DNA of 64,000 nt from Stigmatella aurantiaca (GCF_900109545.1 NZ_FOAP01000031.1:1-64000); one strand, 5' to 3'; positions 18,184 to 26,749 are shown, numbered from the stretch's first letter. The notes: generated by a model not told the origin, from the letters alone. Program-made: numbers and translations.

Positions 18184-18208
18184 CGGGGCAGGGGTCAACC
18201 CTGTCCCG
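18184..18208 (+). terminator. Terminator hairpin after the cupin-VKOR-SUI1 operon
   Basis: CGGGGCAGGG (18184-18193) pairs with CCCTGTCCCG (18199-18208) over ten positions with a single G-U wobble, closing the five-base loop GTCAA. It begins 25 bases after the stop. The rest of the 207-base gap up to the convergent gene end at 18367 is G/C-rich, with no coding signal seen. Confidence 0.6.
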
Positions 18209-18366
18209 GACCGCCCTGTGACACACCCACGCAGCGCCCGGGTCTGGAGAAAAGGAGAGAAAGCTCCAGCATCCAAGCGAAGACAGGGTGCCAGGGCGGA
18301 GCCCGGAGGGACATTGCCCCCGGGGACAAAGCCCGGGGCGTCCACTCAACACTCCCCGGGCGCGGA

Positions 18367-19341
18367 CTACTGGAGAAACCCGGACGGGCCCTGACCGGAG
18401 TCCGGCGAGGGCTCCGGGCGCATCCGCGAGGTGGGCCGCGGCCGTGCGTCGCTCACCGCCGGACCTGCCGGGTGGAGCTGGGAGACGAGGCACGCCGCGC
18501 TTCCCCCGGCGAGGTGGAACTGGTCCAGGGGGAGCTCCACCGGACAGCGGCCCTGGGCGCGCAGCAGCGTCTGCACCCAGGCGGTGCGCGCGCCCACGAA
18601 CACCGTGGCGCCCACCTCCACCAGGTTGAGGCCAAAGCCGAGCGCCTCCTCGCGCGGAACGCTCAGCACCTGGCGGATGCCCTCGGTGCGCTCCAGGGTG
18701 CGCAGCGCCGCGGGCGTGAAGGCATCGGGGCACACCAGCGCGGTGCCGTCCGACAGCACGTGCAGCGCGGTGTCCAGGTGGTAGAGGTGCGGATCCTTCA
18801 GCTCCAGCGGCGTCACCGGCGCATCGAGGAAGATCTCCAGCATCACCGCCGCGCGCCGGGAGGAGCGCTGGCCGTAGCCCAGGAGCGCGCCCCGGCCGCC
18901 GGGCAGCATCGCGAGATCTCCCCCCTCGAAGGCCACGGGCGGGGGGCTGAAGATGTCGAAGCCGAGCCGGTCCAGCACGCGCGCCCGGGCCTGTTGCTCC
19001 TGCTGGCGCTGGCGGAAGACAGGGGAGGCCAGCAGGGCACGCTTCTGGCCGTGCTTCTCCAGGAGCAAGGCGTTGTCCTTGGCGAAGACGCAGTCATAGG
19101 CCCCGTGCACGAAGGGCAGCTCCAGCAAGTGGGCGCCCGCGGCGCGCAGGGCGCGGCGGAAGAGCCGGTGCTGGGCGCGGGCGCGGCGCCAGTTGACGGC
19201 GCCGACCTTCATGTGCGGGTTGATGGTCCACGCGACCTGATAGGCACAATCAGAGGTGCGCAGGCCACAGCGCGTCTCTTCACAGCAAAGCTCGCTGACC
19301 ACGAATGTCGGGGGCACAGGTTGTCGGATCCGGAAGGCCAT
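18367..19341 (-). CDS. Guanidino-group-modifying enzyme (DDAH / arginine deiminase / amidinotransferase superfamily)
   Basis: A 324-residue enzyme from ATG 19341 (GAGGG nine bases upstream; an in-frame ATG at 19347 adds two residues). The fivefold pseudo-symmetric superfamily motifs are visible: FVHGAYDCVFAKDN (Asp83 and Asp89 region), FEGGDL with Glu139 and Asp142 that grip the guanidinium group, YHLDT with catalytic His188, and GGSAAC with the nucleophilic Cys284. Members hydrolyse or transfer the amidino group of arginine-like substrates. The exact reaction (hydrolysis of methylarginine, deimination or transfer) cannot be assigned. The C-terminal 25 residues are low complexity. It is divergent, 66 bases away, from a heme-oxygenase-like diiron enzyme gene, suggesting a common pathway on an N-modified guanidine. 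Confidence 0.85.
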   Translation of the reverse strand: MAFRIRQPVPPTFVVSELCCEETRCGLRTSDCAYQVAWTINPHMKVGAVNWRRARAQHRLFRRALRAAGAHLLELPFVHGAYDCVFAKDNALLLEKHGQKRALLASPVFRQRQQEQQARARVLDRLGFDIFSPPPVAFEGGDLAMLPGGRGALLGYGQRSSRRAAVMLEIFLDAPVTPLELKDPHLYHLDTALHVLSDGTALVCPDAFTPAALRTLERTEGIRQVLSVPREEALGFGLNLVEVGATVFVGARTAWVQTLLRAQGRCPVELPLDQFHLAGGSAACLVSQLHPAGPAVSDARPRPTSRMRPEPSPDSGQGPSGFLQ

Positions 19342-19407
19342 CACCATTTTCCCTCTGTCCGAGGACGGCATCAGGCCGTCCCGGGTTGTCTGGGAAGGAT
19401 GTGCACC

Positions 19408-20349
19408 ATGTGGGAGCAGCGAGAGGCTGGGGGGGAGGTCAAGGCAGGAGCTGGCACCCGCCTCGAAGGGCAGGCAAGGGAGCTGGACCCGGGCCTGCTC
19501 CACCGGCTCCTGTTGCGCTTCAACCGGGGCCGGTTGAACCCGTCCTTTCCGCAGGAGGACTGGGAAGCCGATGTCATGCGGGAGGCCCGCTTGCGGTGCC
19601 TGGAAGGGGCCTTCGTGGAGGCCGCGCGCGAGGCCATCGCCGGGTGGGCCGCGGAAGCGCCGGAGGATCCGGATGCGTTCGTGGCCTGGTTCGAGGACCT
19701 GAAGCAGACGGGGCCGGGGCAGGGGGATCTGCTCTTCACGTGGCTCGCCCAGGAGGCGCCGCTGGAGCCGTTCCGCTGGTTCCTCACGCAGGAGGTGGCG
19801 GGCGAGGCGGGCTTCGATGATCTCGTGGCGATGACGCAGGTGAAGCTGCCCACGCGGGCGAAGCTGGAACTGGCGCGCAACTACTGGGACGAGATGGGGC
19901 GGGGCCGCGAGGACGCGATGCACGGGCCGATGCTGGAGGGGCTCGCCCAGGCGTTGGACCTGCACCCCACGGACGAGGACACGGTGTGGGAGGCACACGC
20001 GCTGGCGAACCTGCTGGTGGCCTTCGCGGCGAACCGCCGCTACACGTACCACTCGGTGGGCGCGCTCGGGGCGGTGGAGCTGACGGCCCCGGGCCGCGCG
20101 CTGTGCGTCAACGAGGGGCTCCAGCGGCTCGGGTTCGGCATGCCGGTGCGGCGCTACTACGCGCTGCACTCCACGCTGGACGTGAAGCACTCGGAGGCGT
20201 GGAACAAGGAGGTGCTCCGGCCGCTGGTGGCGGCGGACCCGCGCGTGGCACGCCCCATCGCGGAAGGTGCGCTGATGCGCCTCCGGGCCGGGGCCCTCTG
20301 CTTCGAGCGCTACCGAAAGGAACTGGGGCTCACGCCGAAGGGGGACTGA
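19408..20349 (+). CDS. Heme-oxygenase-like diiron oxidase (HDO superfamily, Haem_oxygenas_2)
   Basis: A 313-residue all-alpha protein from ATG 19408 (AAGGA eight bases before; ATG 19399 is too close to that site). The expected diiron ligand set is complete: Glu162 and His172 (YWDEMGRGREDAMHG), Glu224 (GAVELTAPG), then His254-x3-Asp258-x2-His261 (LHSTLDVKH). This pattern distinguishes HDO oxidases such as UndA, CADD and SznF's central domain from true heme oxygenases. Known members activate oxygen for N-hydroxylation, oxidative C-C cleavage or desaturation. Here the divergent neighbour acts on guanidino groups, so an arginine-derived substrate is an attractive but unproven idea. It ends before an inverted repeat at 20362-20401. 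Confidence 0.85.
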   Translation: MWEQREAGGEVKAGAGTRLEGQARELDPGLLHRLLLRFNRGRLNPSFPQEDWEADVMREARLRCLEGAFVEAAREAIAGWAAEAPEDPDAFVAWFEDLKQTGPGQGDLLFTWLAQEAPLEPFRWFLTQEVAGEAGFDDLVAMTQVKLPTRAKLELARNYWDEMGRGREDAMHGPMLEGLAQALDLHPTDEDTVWEAHALANLLVAFAANRRYTYHSVGALGAVELTAPGRALCVNEGLQRLGFGMPVRRYYALHSTLDVKHSEAWNKEVLRPLVAADPRVARPIAEGALMRLRAGALCFERYRKELGLTPKGD

Positions 20350-20361
20350 GCGCGTGCGTGG

Positions 20362-20401
20362 ATTCCTGACGCTGCGCGCCAGAACCGCCCGTGTCAGGAA
20401 T
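20362..20401 (+). terminator. Inverted repeat after the diiron oxidase gene
   Basis: ATTCCTGAC (20362-20370) and GTCAGGAAT (20393-20401) pair perfectly with a 22-base GC-rich loop, starting 13 bases after the stop. The following 20402-20450 stretch is unusually AT-rich (ATATTCAATTTAATCAAG) and probably carries the promoter of the GH30 gene. The element may be a terminator or an operator for that promoter. Confidence 0.45.
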
Positions 20402-20492
20402 GATGCATATTCAATTTAATCAAGTATTTCTGGAATAGGGGGTTTCTTGATACGAGCCGGGGATCATCCTCCACCTCGAAGGAGTTCCCCCA

Positions 20493-22757
20493 ATGAAGCG
20501 AGGCTTTCCCATCCTCATGGGCCTGGCCGTCAGCGCCCCTGCGTTCGCCGCCGGCGAAACGGCCCAGGTGTGGCTCACCCGGCAGGACCTGTCCCAGGCG
20601 CTGCAACCGCAGGGCAACGTGGTGTTCGGCGCGGATGCCAGCGCCGGGCAGACGACCCTCTACGTGGACGAGAAGACCACCTACCAGACGCTGGATGGCA
20701 TCGGCGCGTCGCTGACCGACTCCTCGGCCTGGCTCATCAAGAACAAGCTGAGCGCGGCCAACCAGGCCGCGGTGATGGCCAAGCTGTTTGATCCGGTCAA
20801 CGGCATCGGCGTCTCCTGGCTGCGCCAGCCCATGGGGGCCTCCGACTTCTCGTCTCGCGGCAACTACTCGTACGACGACATGCCGGCCGGGCAGCGGGAT
20901 GACACGAACCTGTCCCGGTTCACCCTGGCCCATGATCAGCAGTACATCATCCCGCTGGTGAAACAGGCCCTGAGCCTGAATCCGAACCTCAAGGTGATGC
21001 TCTCGCCATGGAGCGCGCCGGGGTGGATGAAGGCCAATGACTCGATGAACGGCGGGACACTGAACACCAGCGCCTACGGCCAGTTCGCCCTGTACTTCGC
21101 CAAGACGGTGAAGGGCTACGAGGCGGCGGGCATCCCCATCTACGCGCTGACCATCCAGAACGAGCCGCTGCATCAGACCTCGGGCTACCCGACGATGTAC
21201 ATGACGGCCGCCGAGGCGAACAACTTCATCAAGTACAACCTGGGGCCGACGCTGGCCAACCAGGGCCTCAAGACGAAGGTGCTCGGGTATGACCACAACT
21301 GGGATCAGCCGGGCTACGTCCAGACGCTCTACGCGGACGCGTCCACCTACGGCTACCTCGCGGGCTCCGCCTGGCACTTCTACGGCGGCAACGTCGAGAC
21401 GATGAGCGACATCCACTACCAGTACCCCGAGAAGGACGTCTACTTCACGGAGGGCTCCAGCGGGACGTGGCACACCAACCTCTTCGAAGCGAACATCACC
21501 AACGAGATCAACATCTTCCGCAACTGGGCGAAGACGTACACGGACTGGAACATCGCGCTCGACACGAACCGGGGCCCCACCAACGGCGGGTGTACGACGT
21601 GCTCGGGGCTGGTGACCATCAATCAGGCCACGGGCCAGGCCTCGTACACGTCCACGTATTACGCGATGGGACACATCAGCAAGTTCGTCGTCCCGGGGGC
21701 CAAGCGCATCGCGTCCTCGGGCTTCACGAAGGGGCTGTTCAACGTCGCGTTCAAGAACCCGGACGGCTCCAAGTCGCTCATCGTCTACAACCAGAACGGC
21801 GCGAGCACGCCGTTCGCGGTGAAGTGGGGCAACGCCTCGTTCACCTACACGCTGCCCGCCACGTCCATCGCCACGTTCAAGTGGGCGGGCACCCAGGCGG
21901 GTGACACGGCGATCCGCTCCGGGGACCGGCTCCTGGCCTCGTCGTACCACGAGGGGCGCGGCGTGCGGCTGGAGAGCACCACCGACGCGGGCGGGGGCCA
22001 GGCCATCGGGTTCACGTCCTCGGGCAGCTTCCTGCGGTTCGAGAACGTGGACCTGACGAACGTCACCTCCGTGAGCGCCCGCGTGGCGAACGGCGGCTCG
22101 AATGCGACGCTGGAACTGCGGACCGACAGCCCCACGGGCCCGCTGCTCGGCACCGTGGCCGCCAACGTCACGGGCGGCTGGCAGACGTGGGTGACGAATA
22201 CCGCGTCCCTCACGGGGGCCTCGGGGGTGAAGGACCTCTACGTGGTGTTCCGGGGCAGCACCAACCTGAACTGGCTGCAGTTCGGCGGGGGCACCTCGCA
22301 GCCTCCCACGGGCAACCTGCTCACCAACCCGGGCTTCGAGGCGGGAACGCTGAGCGGCTGGTCGGACTGGCACCCCACGACGCAGGCCGCCGCCGCGCAT
22401 CAGGTGGACTCCGACACGCCCCGCGCGAGCAGCTTCAAGCTGACGCACTACGCGGGCACCGCCTATCAGCAGACGACGCACCAGGCGGTCAGCGTGCCCA
22501 ATGGCACGTACCGGGCCAGCGTGTGGGTGCGCTCGGGGGGCGGACAGACGAACCTGCGCCTGGAGGCGAGCAACCACGGTGGGGGCACGACGTTGTACAG
22601 CACGGACCTCAAGGGCACGGCGTCGCCCAGCACCTGGACGCAGCTGACCCTCAGCAACATCCCCGTGACGACGGGCACGGTGACGATTGGCATCCACTCG
22701 AACGCGGCCGCGGGCAACTGGGCGGCGTTCGATGATGTCGAGCTGACGCGGCAGTAG
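20493..22757 (+). CDS. Secreted GH30 glycoside hydrolase with C-terminal carbohydrate-binding domains
   Basis: A 754-residue exported enzyme with a Sec signal (residues 1-19, ending AFA). Residues about 40-470 form the GH30 (beta/alpha)8 barrel plus beta-sandwich: the acid/base Glu224 in TIQNEPL, the nucleophile Glu320 in YFTEGSSG, and SPWSAPGWMK typical of glucosylceramidase/endo-beta-1,6-glucanase relatives. Residues about 475-605 resemble a CBM6 module (GGGQAIGFTSSGSFLRFENVDL) and 612-754 a CBM4/9-like sandwich (NLLTNPGFEAGTLSGW). AAGGAG precedes the ATG. Likely substrates are beta-1,6- or beta-1,3-glucans of fungal walls or glucosylceramides; the exact linkage cannot be read. It acts outside the cell as a degradative enzyme. 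Confidence 0.92.
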   Translation: MKRGFPILMGLAVSAPAFAAGETAQVWLTRQDLSQALQPQGNVVFGADASAGQTTLYVDEKTTYQTLDGIGASLTDSSAWLIKNKLSAANQAAVMAKLFDPVNGIGVSWLRQPMGASDFSSRGNYSYDDMPAGQRDDTNLSRFTLAHDQQYIIPLVKQALSLNPNLKVMLSPWSAPGWMKANDSMNGGTLNTSAYGQFALYFAKTVKGYEAAGIPIYALTIQNEPLHQTSGYPTMYMTAAEANNFIKYNLGPTLANQGLKTKVLGYDHNWDQPGYVQTLYADASTYGYLAGSAWHFYGGNVETMSDIHYQYPEKDVYFTEGSSGTWHTNLFEANITNEINIFRNWAKTYTDWNIALDTNRGPTNGGCTTCSGLVTINQATGQASYTSTYYAMGHISKFVVPGAKRIASSGFTKGLFNVAFKNPDGSKSLIVYNQNGASTPFAVKWGNASFTYTLPATSIATFKWAGTQAGDTAIRSGDRLLASSYHEGRGVRLESTTDAGGGQAIGFTSSGSFLRFENVDLTNVTSVSARVANGGSNATLELRTDSPTGPLLGTVAANVTGGWQTWVTNTASLTGASGVKDLYVVFRGSTNLNWLQFGGGTSQPPTGNLLTNPGFEAGTLSGWSDWHPTTQAAAAHQVDSDTPRASSFKLTHYAGTAYQQTTHQAVSVPNGTYRASVWVRSGGGQTNLRLEASNHGGGTTLYSTDLKGTASPSTWTQLTLSNIPVTTGTVTIGIHSNAAAGNWAAFDDVELTRQ

Positions 22758-22767
22758 GAACGGTTTG

Positions 22768-22782
22768 CCGGAAACCTTCCGG
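22768..22782 (+). terminator. Short hairpin after the GH30 gene
   Basis: CCGGAA (22768-22773) and TTCCGG (22777-22782) enclose a three-base loop, 11 bases after the stop at 22757. The stem is short but perfect; there is no T-tract. Confidence 0.4.
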
Positions 22783-22885
22783 TGAGACGGGCGAGAGGGG
22801 CTCGAGCCACTGCGCAACGGCCCCTCCTCGCCAAGGCCCGGGCCTCGCGGTCGCATGCCGGATGCGCAGGCGATACAATGCCGGG

Positions 22886-24787
22886 ATGGCTGACCATTAC
22901 CTGCTGCGTGATTTCGGTTATCAGGACGCCAGCAATGTCTGGAGGTGGCACCGTCCGGACACCCGCCCTGTGACGACCACGGTCGAGCAGCGGGCATTGG
23001 ATGTCTGGAATCGCCAGATCGCGAGCCACCAGGTGGCCTGGACGGACGAGCTCACCGGGGACCGGTACTTCGTGTCGAAGACGGTCAAGGTGTACCGGCT
23101 GGCCCTGGTGGGCCATGGCAGCAGCATCGCGTACTACCTCAGCGCGATGCCGGAGGAGTTCAACCACGCGAACACGGTCCTGTGCGGTGCCGTGGATGCC
23201 TGGGACCGCACCGTGCGGGGCGACGGATTCATCAACCACGAATCCCAGCAGATCGCGCACTGGGGCTCGAGCACCCCCAAGTTCAGCACCGATTACATGG
23301 AGCGGGCCGAGTTCGTGCGGATGAACCAGGAGGCGTTCACGCGGGCCAAGAAGGGAGGGGCGTCCGTGGTGAAGCGCGAGGTGACCGCCGTGCGGAAGCG
23401 CGGAGAGATTTTCGAGCTGGAAACGAAGGGCGGCCTGCCCATTCTGGCGGTGAAGGTCATCCTGGGGACGGGGGCGGGGCCCCACTTCGATTTCGGAAGC
23501 GAGCGCGGGCCGGTCATCTCCAAAGCGGTGATTCCCACGGAGGTCGCCAAGGCGCAGGCGGCGCTCCGGGGAAAAGTGCTTCACCTGGATGACTTCATGG
23601 TGCTGTACCCGCGCAACGCGGCGATGCATCAGGCGGTGACACACCAGGAGCCCGCGCGGGACCAGCTCGTCATCGTCCACGGTCCCAACGCCGGCATCGA
23701 CGCGGTGCAACGCGCCTGGCAGTACGGCTTCCGGGTCATCTGGCTCACGGGCTCGGAGCCACCGGTCTGGCTGGAGGGCAACCGCCTGCCCATCCATGGC
23801 GTCTGGAACCAACATAAAGACGATCCAGAGGGCCCCCTCTGGTACGTCAAGATCGGGCGGACCCGCCCGGAGGTCCGGGCCGACGGAGAGTTCATCACCG
23901 TCACCTTCACGCCGACGGGGAAGGACACTCCGGTGACCGTGCGGGCCAGCGCCTACGTGATTGCGCTGGGCCAGAACGCGATGGCTCCGGGGGCCATTGG
24001 TGATGTCCTCAAGCAAGGCGGCATCACCGTGAAGGAGCTGGAGCCGATTTACGACGTCAACCAGATCTTCGGACAGCCCTACCAGACCGCGCTGGGCTTG
24101 CAGACGAAGGGAACGCGGTACAACCGGGGGCTGCAAATCATCGGCGCGGCGGCCAGCTCGCTCGCGGCCACGTACAAGGGGCTGAAAACGCCCATCGAGC
24201 ATAACTACCTCGAGCAGTTCCAGCCGGGAGACAACGCCTCGATCGCCGAGGCGAAGAACATGCTGAGCGCGCTCCGGTATTTGAAGAAGAAGAAGAAAGA
24301 GACCGACACCGAGGTCGACGTGGTGGATCTGCTCGAGCATCAGGTCAACCCGGACAAGGTCCCGGAGGCGATGAAGACGCCCAAGGGCGGGAGCGTGCCG
24401 GCGTCCAACCCCTTCCGCAAGATCGGAGGGCTTGCCACGCCGCAGCGGCCGGCCACCACGGCGGTCACGTCGGTGCTGGTGTCCACGCAGCTGGGCGGGG
24501 TGCGCGCGGCCATCGCTGCCATGAGAGGGCTCATGCCCAGCTACATCTACCGGGGCCAGGTGAACCTCTCGAGCGACGACCGGACGATGGTGGCGGTCTA
24601 CCTCGCGAGGGAGTACCCCCATCTCACGGGGGATGATCTGGAGGAGATTGTCCAGTTCGTCATGAAGCTGCGCCGCAGCAAGGCAAGCGACGGCTTGGAC
24701 ACGGTCCTGGGCTTCGATGAGGAACTGACGAAGGAAATCGAAGCGTACCTCGTGAAGCTGAACGAGAAGCGGTACTTCCAGGCCTGA
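22886..24787 (+). CDS. FAD/NAD(P)-binding oxidoreductase-like protein of unknown function
   Basis: A 633-residue soluble protein from ATG 22886. The dinucleotide-binding segment LALVGHGSSIAYYLSAM near residue 70 resembles a Rossmann GxGxxG (here G-H-G-S-S), and VKVILGTGAGPHFDF near 195 matches the second GTGxxP element of flavin monooxygenases; a third conserved-looking Gly stretch is IIGAAASSLAATYKGL near 425. The C-terminal 200 residues contain a Lys-rich segment (LKKKKKETDTE) and an alpha-helical tail without clear domain. No signal peptide. The overall layout suggests a single-chain flavin-dependent oxidoreductase, possibly N-hydroxylating, but no family name can be given. It sits alone between the GH30 gene and a 349-base non-coding stretch. 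Confidence 0.6.
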   Translation: MADHYLLRDFGYQDASNVWRWHRPDTRPVTTTVEQRALDVWNRQIASHQVAWTDELTGDRYFVSKTVKVYRLALVGHGSSIAYYLSAMPEEFNHANTVLCGAVDAWDRTVRGDGFINHESQQIAHWGSSTPKFSTDYMERAEFVRMNQEAFTRAKKGGASVVKREVTAVRKRGEIFELETKGGLPILAVKVILGTGAGPHFDFGSERGPVISKAVIPTEVAKAQAALRGKVLHLDDFMVLYPRNAAMHQAVTHQEPARDQLVIVHGPNAGIDAVQRAWQYGFRVIWLTGSEPPVWLEGNRLPIHGVWNQHKDDPEGPLWYVKIGRTRPEVRADGEFITVTFTPTGKDTPVTVRASAYVIALGQNAMAPGAIGDVLKQGGITVKELEPIYDVNQIFGQPYQTALGLQTKGTRYNRGLQIIGAAASSLAATYKGLKTPIEHNYLEQFQPGDNASIAEAKNMLSALRYLKKKKKETDTEVDVVDLLEHQVNPDKVPEAMKTPKGGSVPASNPFRKIGGLATPQRPATTAVTSVLVSTQLGGVRAAIAAMRGLMPSYIYRGQVNLSSDDRTMVAVYLAREYPHLTGDDLEEIVQFVMKLRRSKASDGLDTVLGFDEELTKEIEAYLVKLNEKRYFQA

Positions 24788-25136
24788 GAGGCTCCCGTTC
24801 ACTTCAAGAGCCTGCTCGCGAAGCCAATCCCACGCCTCGTGATCGAGGTGCGAGTTGCTGGCGGCGCCGTAGGTGGGCTGGAAGCACATCGCGAGAAGCG
24901 GCGAGTTTGCGCTGCCTTCCCAAAAGGCCAGCCAGGCTTTCAATCCACTCAAACCGGGGCCTTACCGCAAGTTGGCGGCACCCGGACTTCGACATCGGTT
25001 GCGATGTAACCCGCTTCACTCAGGAGGCGTGAAGCGCTTCACGGTGTCGAGACGGTCTGGGTGGCACCTTGGCTTCTATCAGGGGCCACAAGAGGTGGCT
25101 CTTGATGAACGGGTACACCCCATGAAGGAAACCGCC
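24788..25136. other. 349-base stretch without a supported gene
   Basis: No convincing start, ribosome site and codon bias coincide here. On the minus strand a frame starting with TTG at 24952 reads WLAFWEGSANSPLL, then CFQPTYGAASNSHLDHEAWDW before entering the antisense of the upstream gene; it looks protein-like for about 55 residues and may be a gene scar, but no family was recognised. The right part (25011-25045) holds several copies of CGCTTCAC/GTGAAGCG and is probably regulatory for the lipoprotein at 25137. Confidence 0.5.
25028..25043. promoter_or_regulatory. 16-bp palindrome of LacI/GalR operator style
   Basis: CGTGAAGCGCTTCACG is a perfect palindrome with the AA-x-CG-x-TT core typical of LacI/GalR-family operators. 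An additional half copy CGCTTCAC lies at 25012-25019. It is 94 bases upstream of the lipoprotein ATG at 25137 and far from other starts. No LacI gene is in the window, so the binding protein would be elsewhere. Confidence 0.45.
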
Positions 25137-25799
25137 ATGAAGAAGACGACGTCTCTGTTGACCCTGTCCGTTGCTTGCGCCGCCTTCCTGTCCGCCTGTG
25201 GTCCCGAGGGAGAACTGCCTCAGGGGGCGGCCTCGGAGAGCGCCGAGGGAGGGGCGGATAACCCGGTGGTTCCCGAGGGAGCGCAGCTGGGGACCGGGCA
25301 GTTCGAGCTCTCCGTGACGAACAGCACGAGCACCCTCAGCGCGCACGGTGGCTGGGGGGGAAGCTGGGGATCCATTGGTTGTATGTCTGGCTATGTCGCC
25401 GTCGGGATTACTGGCCGCAGCGGCTGGCACGTCGACCAGTTGTCGCTCATCTGCGCGTACATGAATACGGACGGGAGCCTGGGGTATCAGTACACGACCA
25501 GCAGCTTCGGGGGGTCGGGCGGTTCAGCCTTCTGGAGCCAGTGCCCGAGTGGCCAGGCCGTGGTGGGTTTCCACGGCGGCGCGGGCCAGTACGTGGACCG
25601 GGTGGGTGTCCACTGCGCCAGCATCAACAGCTGGCGCACCTCCACCGCGGTGCAGTACAGCACGGTGGCGGCGGGAGGCAGCGGGGGGGGCTCCTTCAGC
25701 GAGATTACCCCCCTCTCCTACGTGGTGACGTCGCTCAACCTGCGCGGCGGCCTGTTCCTCGATCAGTTCCAAGGCGTCGCTTCCCTCATCGCCCAGTAG
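25137..25799 (+). CDS. Lectin-like lipoprotein with duplicated Cys motif
   Basis: A 220-residue lipoprotein from ATG 25137 (AAGGAAA before it; an in-frame ATG at 25122 is less well placed). The signal ends LSAC with Cys22. After a short acidic linker the mature domain contains two copies of one pattern, C-x2-G-x2-(A/V)-V-G-x2-G-(R/G)-x-G-x-(H/Y)-V-D-x-(L/V)-x-(L/V)-x-C (residues about 86-112 and 137-162), the first preceded by GGWGGSWG. This resembles jacalin-like or vitelline-membrane-type beta-prism folds that bind sugars. No catalytic residues. Probably displayed on the outer membrane, and perhaps under the palindrome at 25028-25043. Confidence 0.72.
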   Translation: MKKTTSLLTLSVACAAFLSACGPEGELPQGAASESAEGGADNPVVPEGAQLGTGQFELSVTNSTSTLSAHGGWGGSWGSIGCMSGYVAVGITGRSGWHVDQLSLICAYMNTDGSLGYQYTTSSFGGSGGSAFWSQCPSGQAVVGFHGGAGQYVDRVGVHCASINSWRTSTAVQYSTVAAGGSGGGSFSEITPLSYVVTSLNLRGGLFLDQFQGVASLIAQ

Positions 25800-25844
25800 T
25801 CCCCAGGAAGGTGTGGAGGAGGCGAGGGTGGCACTTGATGCAGC

Positions 25845-25873
25845 GGCCCGGAAGGAGCCAAGGTGTCCGGGCC
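25845..25873 (+). terminator. Hairpin after the lectin-like gene
   Basis: GGCCCGGA (25845-25852) and TCCGGGCC (25866-25873) pair perfectly with a 13-base loop, and ATTCT follows. It lies between the stop at 25799 and the aldo/keto reductase ATG at 25892, so it should end the first transcript or regulate the second. Confidence 0.45.
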
Positions 25874-25891
25874 ATTCTGGGGAGGTTCGTC

Positions 25892-26749
25892 ATGACTGCC
25901 ACCACTTCGCTTCCTGCCGCCGCCGCCGGGACGTTCCGTCTCGGTGACACGGTCATCCACCGCATGGGCTTCGGGGCCATGCGCATCACCGGCCAGGGCA
26001 TCTGGGGCGAGCCCCGGGACCTGGAGGAATCCCGGCGGGTGCTCCGCCGCGCGGTGGAGCTGGGCATCCAGCTCATCGACACGGCGGACTCCTACGGGCC
26101 CGACGTGTCCGAGCGCATCATCGGCGAGACGCTCCACCCGTACGCGAAGGGACTGCTCATCGCCACCAAGGGAGGGCTGACCCGGAGCGGGCCGGGCGCC
26201 TGGCACGCCAACTGCCATCCGGAGCACCTCACGAAGGCGCTGGAGGGGAGCCTGCGGCGGCTGCGCGTGGAGCGCATAGACGTGTACCAGCTGCACACGG
26301 TGGATCCGCAGGTGCCGTTCGAGGAGTCGGTGGGCACCCTGGCGCGGCTGCGCGAGCAGGGGAAGATCCGTCACGTGGCGCTCTCGAACGTCTCGGTGGA
26401 GCAGCTCCGGCAAGCGCGGAAGATCGTCCCCATCGTCTCGGTGCAGAACCGCTACAACCTGACGAACCGGCGCAGCGAGGACGTGCTGGAGGAGTGCGAG
26501 AAGGAGGGCATCGGCTTCCTGCCCTGGTCTCCGCTCTCCGCGAGCGCCCTGGCCACGGCGGGCAGCCCGCTGCTCCAGGCGGCGCAGCGGCACCACGTCA
26601 CGCCAGGACAGCTCGCGCTCGCGTGGCTGCTGCACCGCTCGCCGGTGATGCTGCCCATCCCTGGCACGTCCTCCGTGAAGCACTTGGAGGAGAACACGGC
26701 GGCGGCGGCGGTGAAGCTGACACCCGAGGAAGTCCGCGCGCTGGAGTAG
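25892..26749 (+). CDS. Aldo/keto reductase
   Basis: A 285-residue cytosolic NADPH-dependent reductase. The catalytic tetrad is visible: Asp in LIDTADSYG (with Tyr five residues later), Lys in LIATKGGL, and His in YQLHTVD; the C-terminal PIPGTSSVKHLEENT is the coenzyme phosphate-binding loop. It belongs to the short AKR branch that reduces aldehydes and ketones of low specificity. ATG 25892 follows GGGGAGG. Single gene; role in detoxification is the usual guess. It ends 68 bases before a small lipoprotein gene. Confidence 0.92.
   Translation: MTATTSLPAAAAGTFRLGDTVIHRMGFGAMRITGQGIWGEPRDLEESRRVLRRAVELGIQLIDTADSYGPDVSERIIGETLHPYAKGLLIATKGGLTRSGPGAWHANCHPEHLTKALEGSLRRLRVERIDVYQLHTVDPQVPFEESVGTLARLREQGKIRHVALSNVSVEQLRQARKIVPIVSVQNRYNLTNRRSEDVLEECEKEGIGFLPWSPLSASALATAGSPLLQAAQRHHVTPGQLALAWLLHRSPVMLPIPGTSSVKHLEENTAAAAVKLTPEEVRALE

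Noticed and set aside
20394-22997. Minus-strand open frame of 867 codons opposite the GH30 gene
   Set aside because: Arg/Val/Gly-rich shadow without motifs; the plus frame has a signal peptide, catalytic Glu pair and AAGGAG site.
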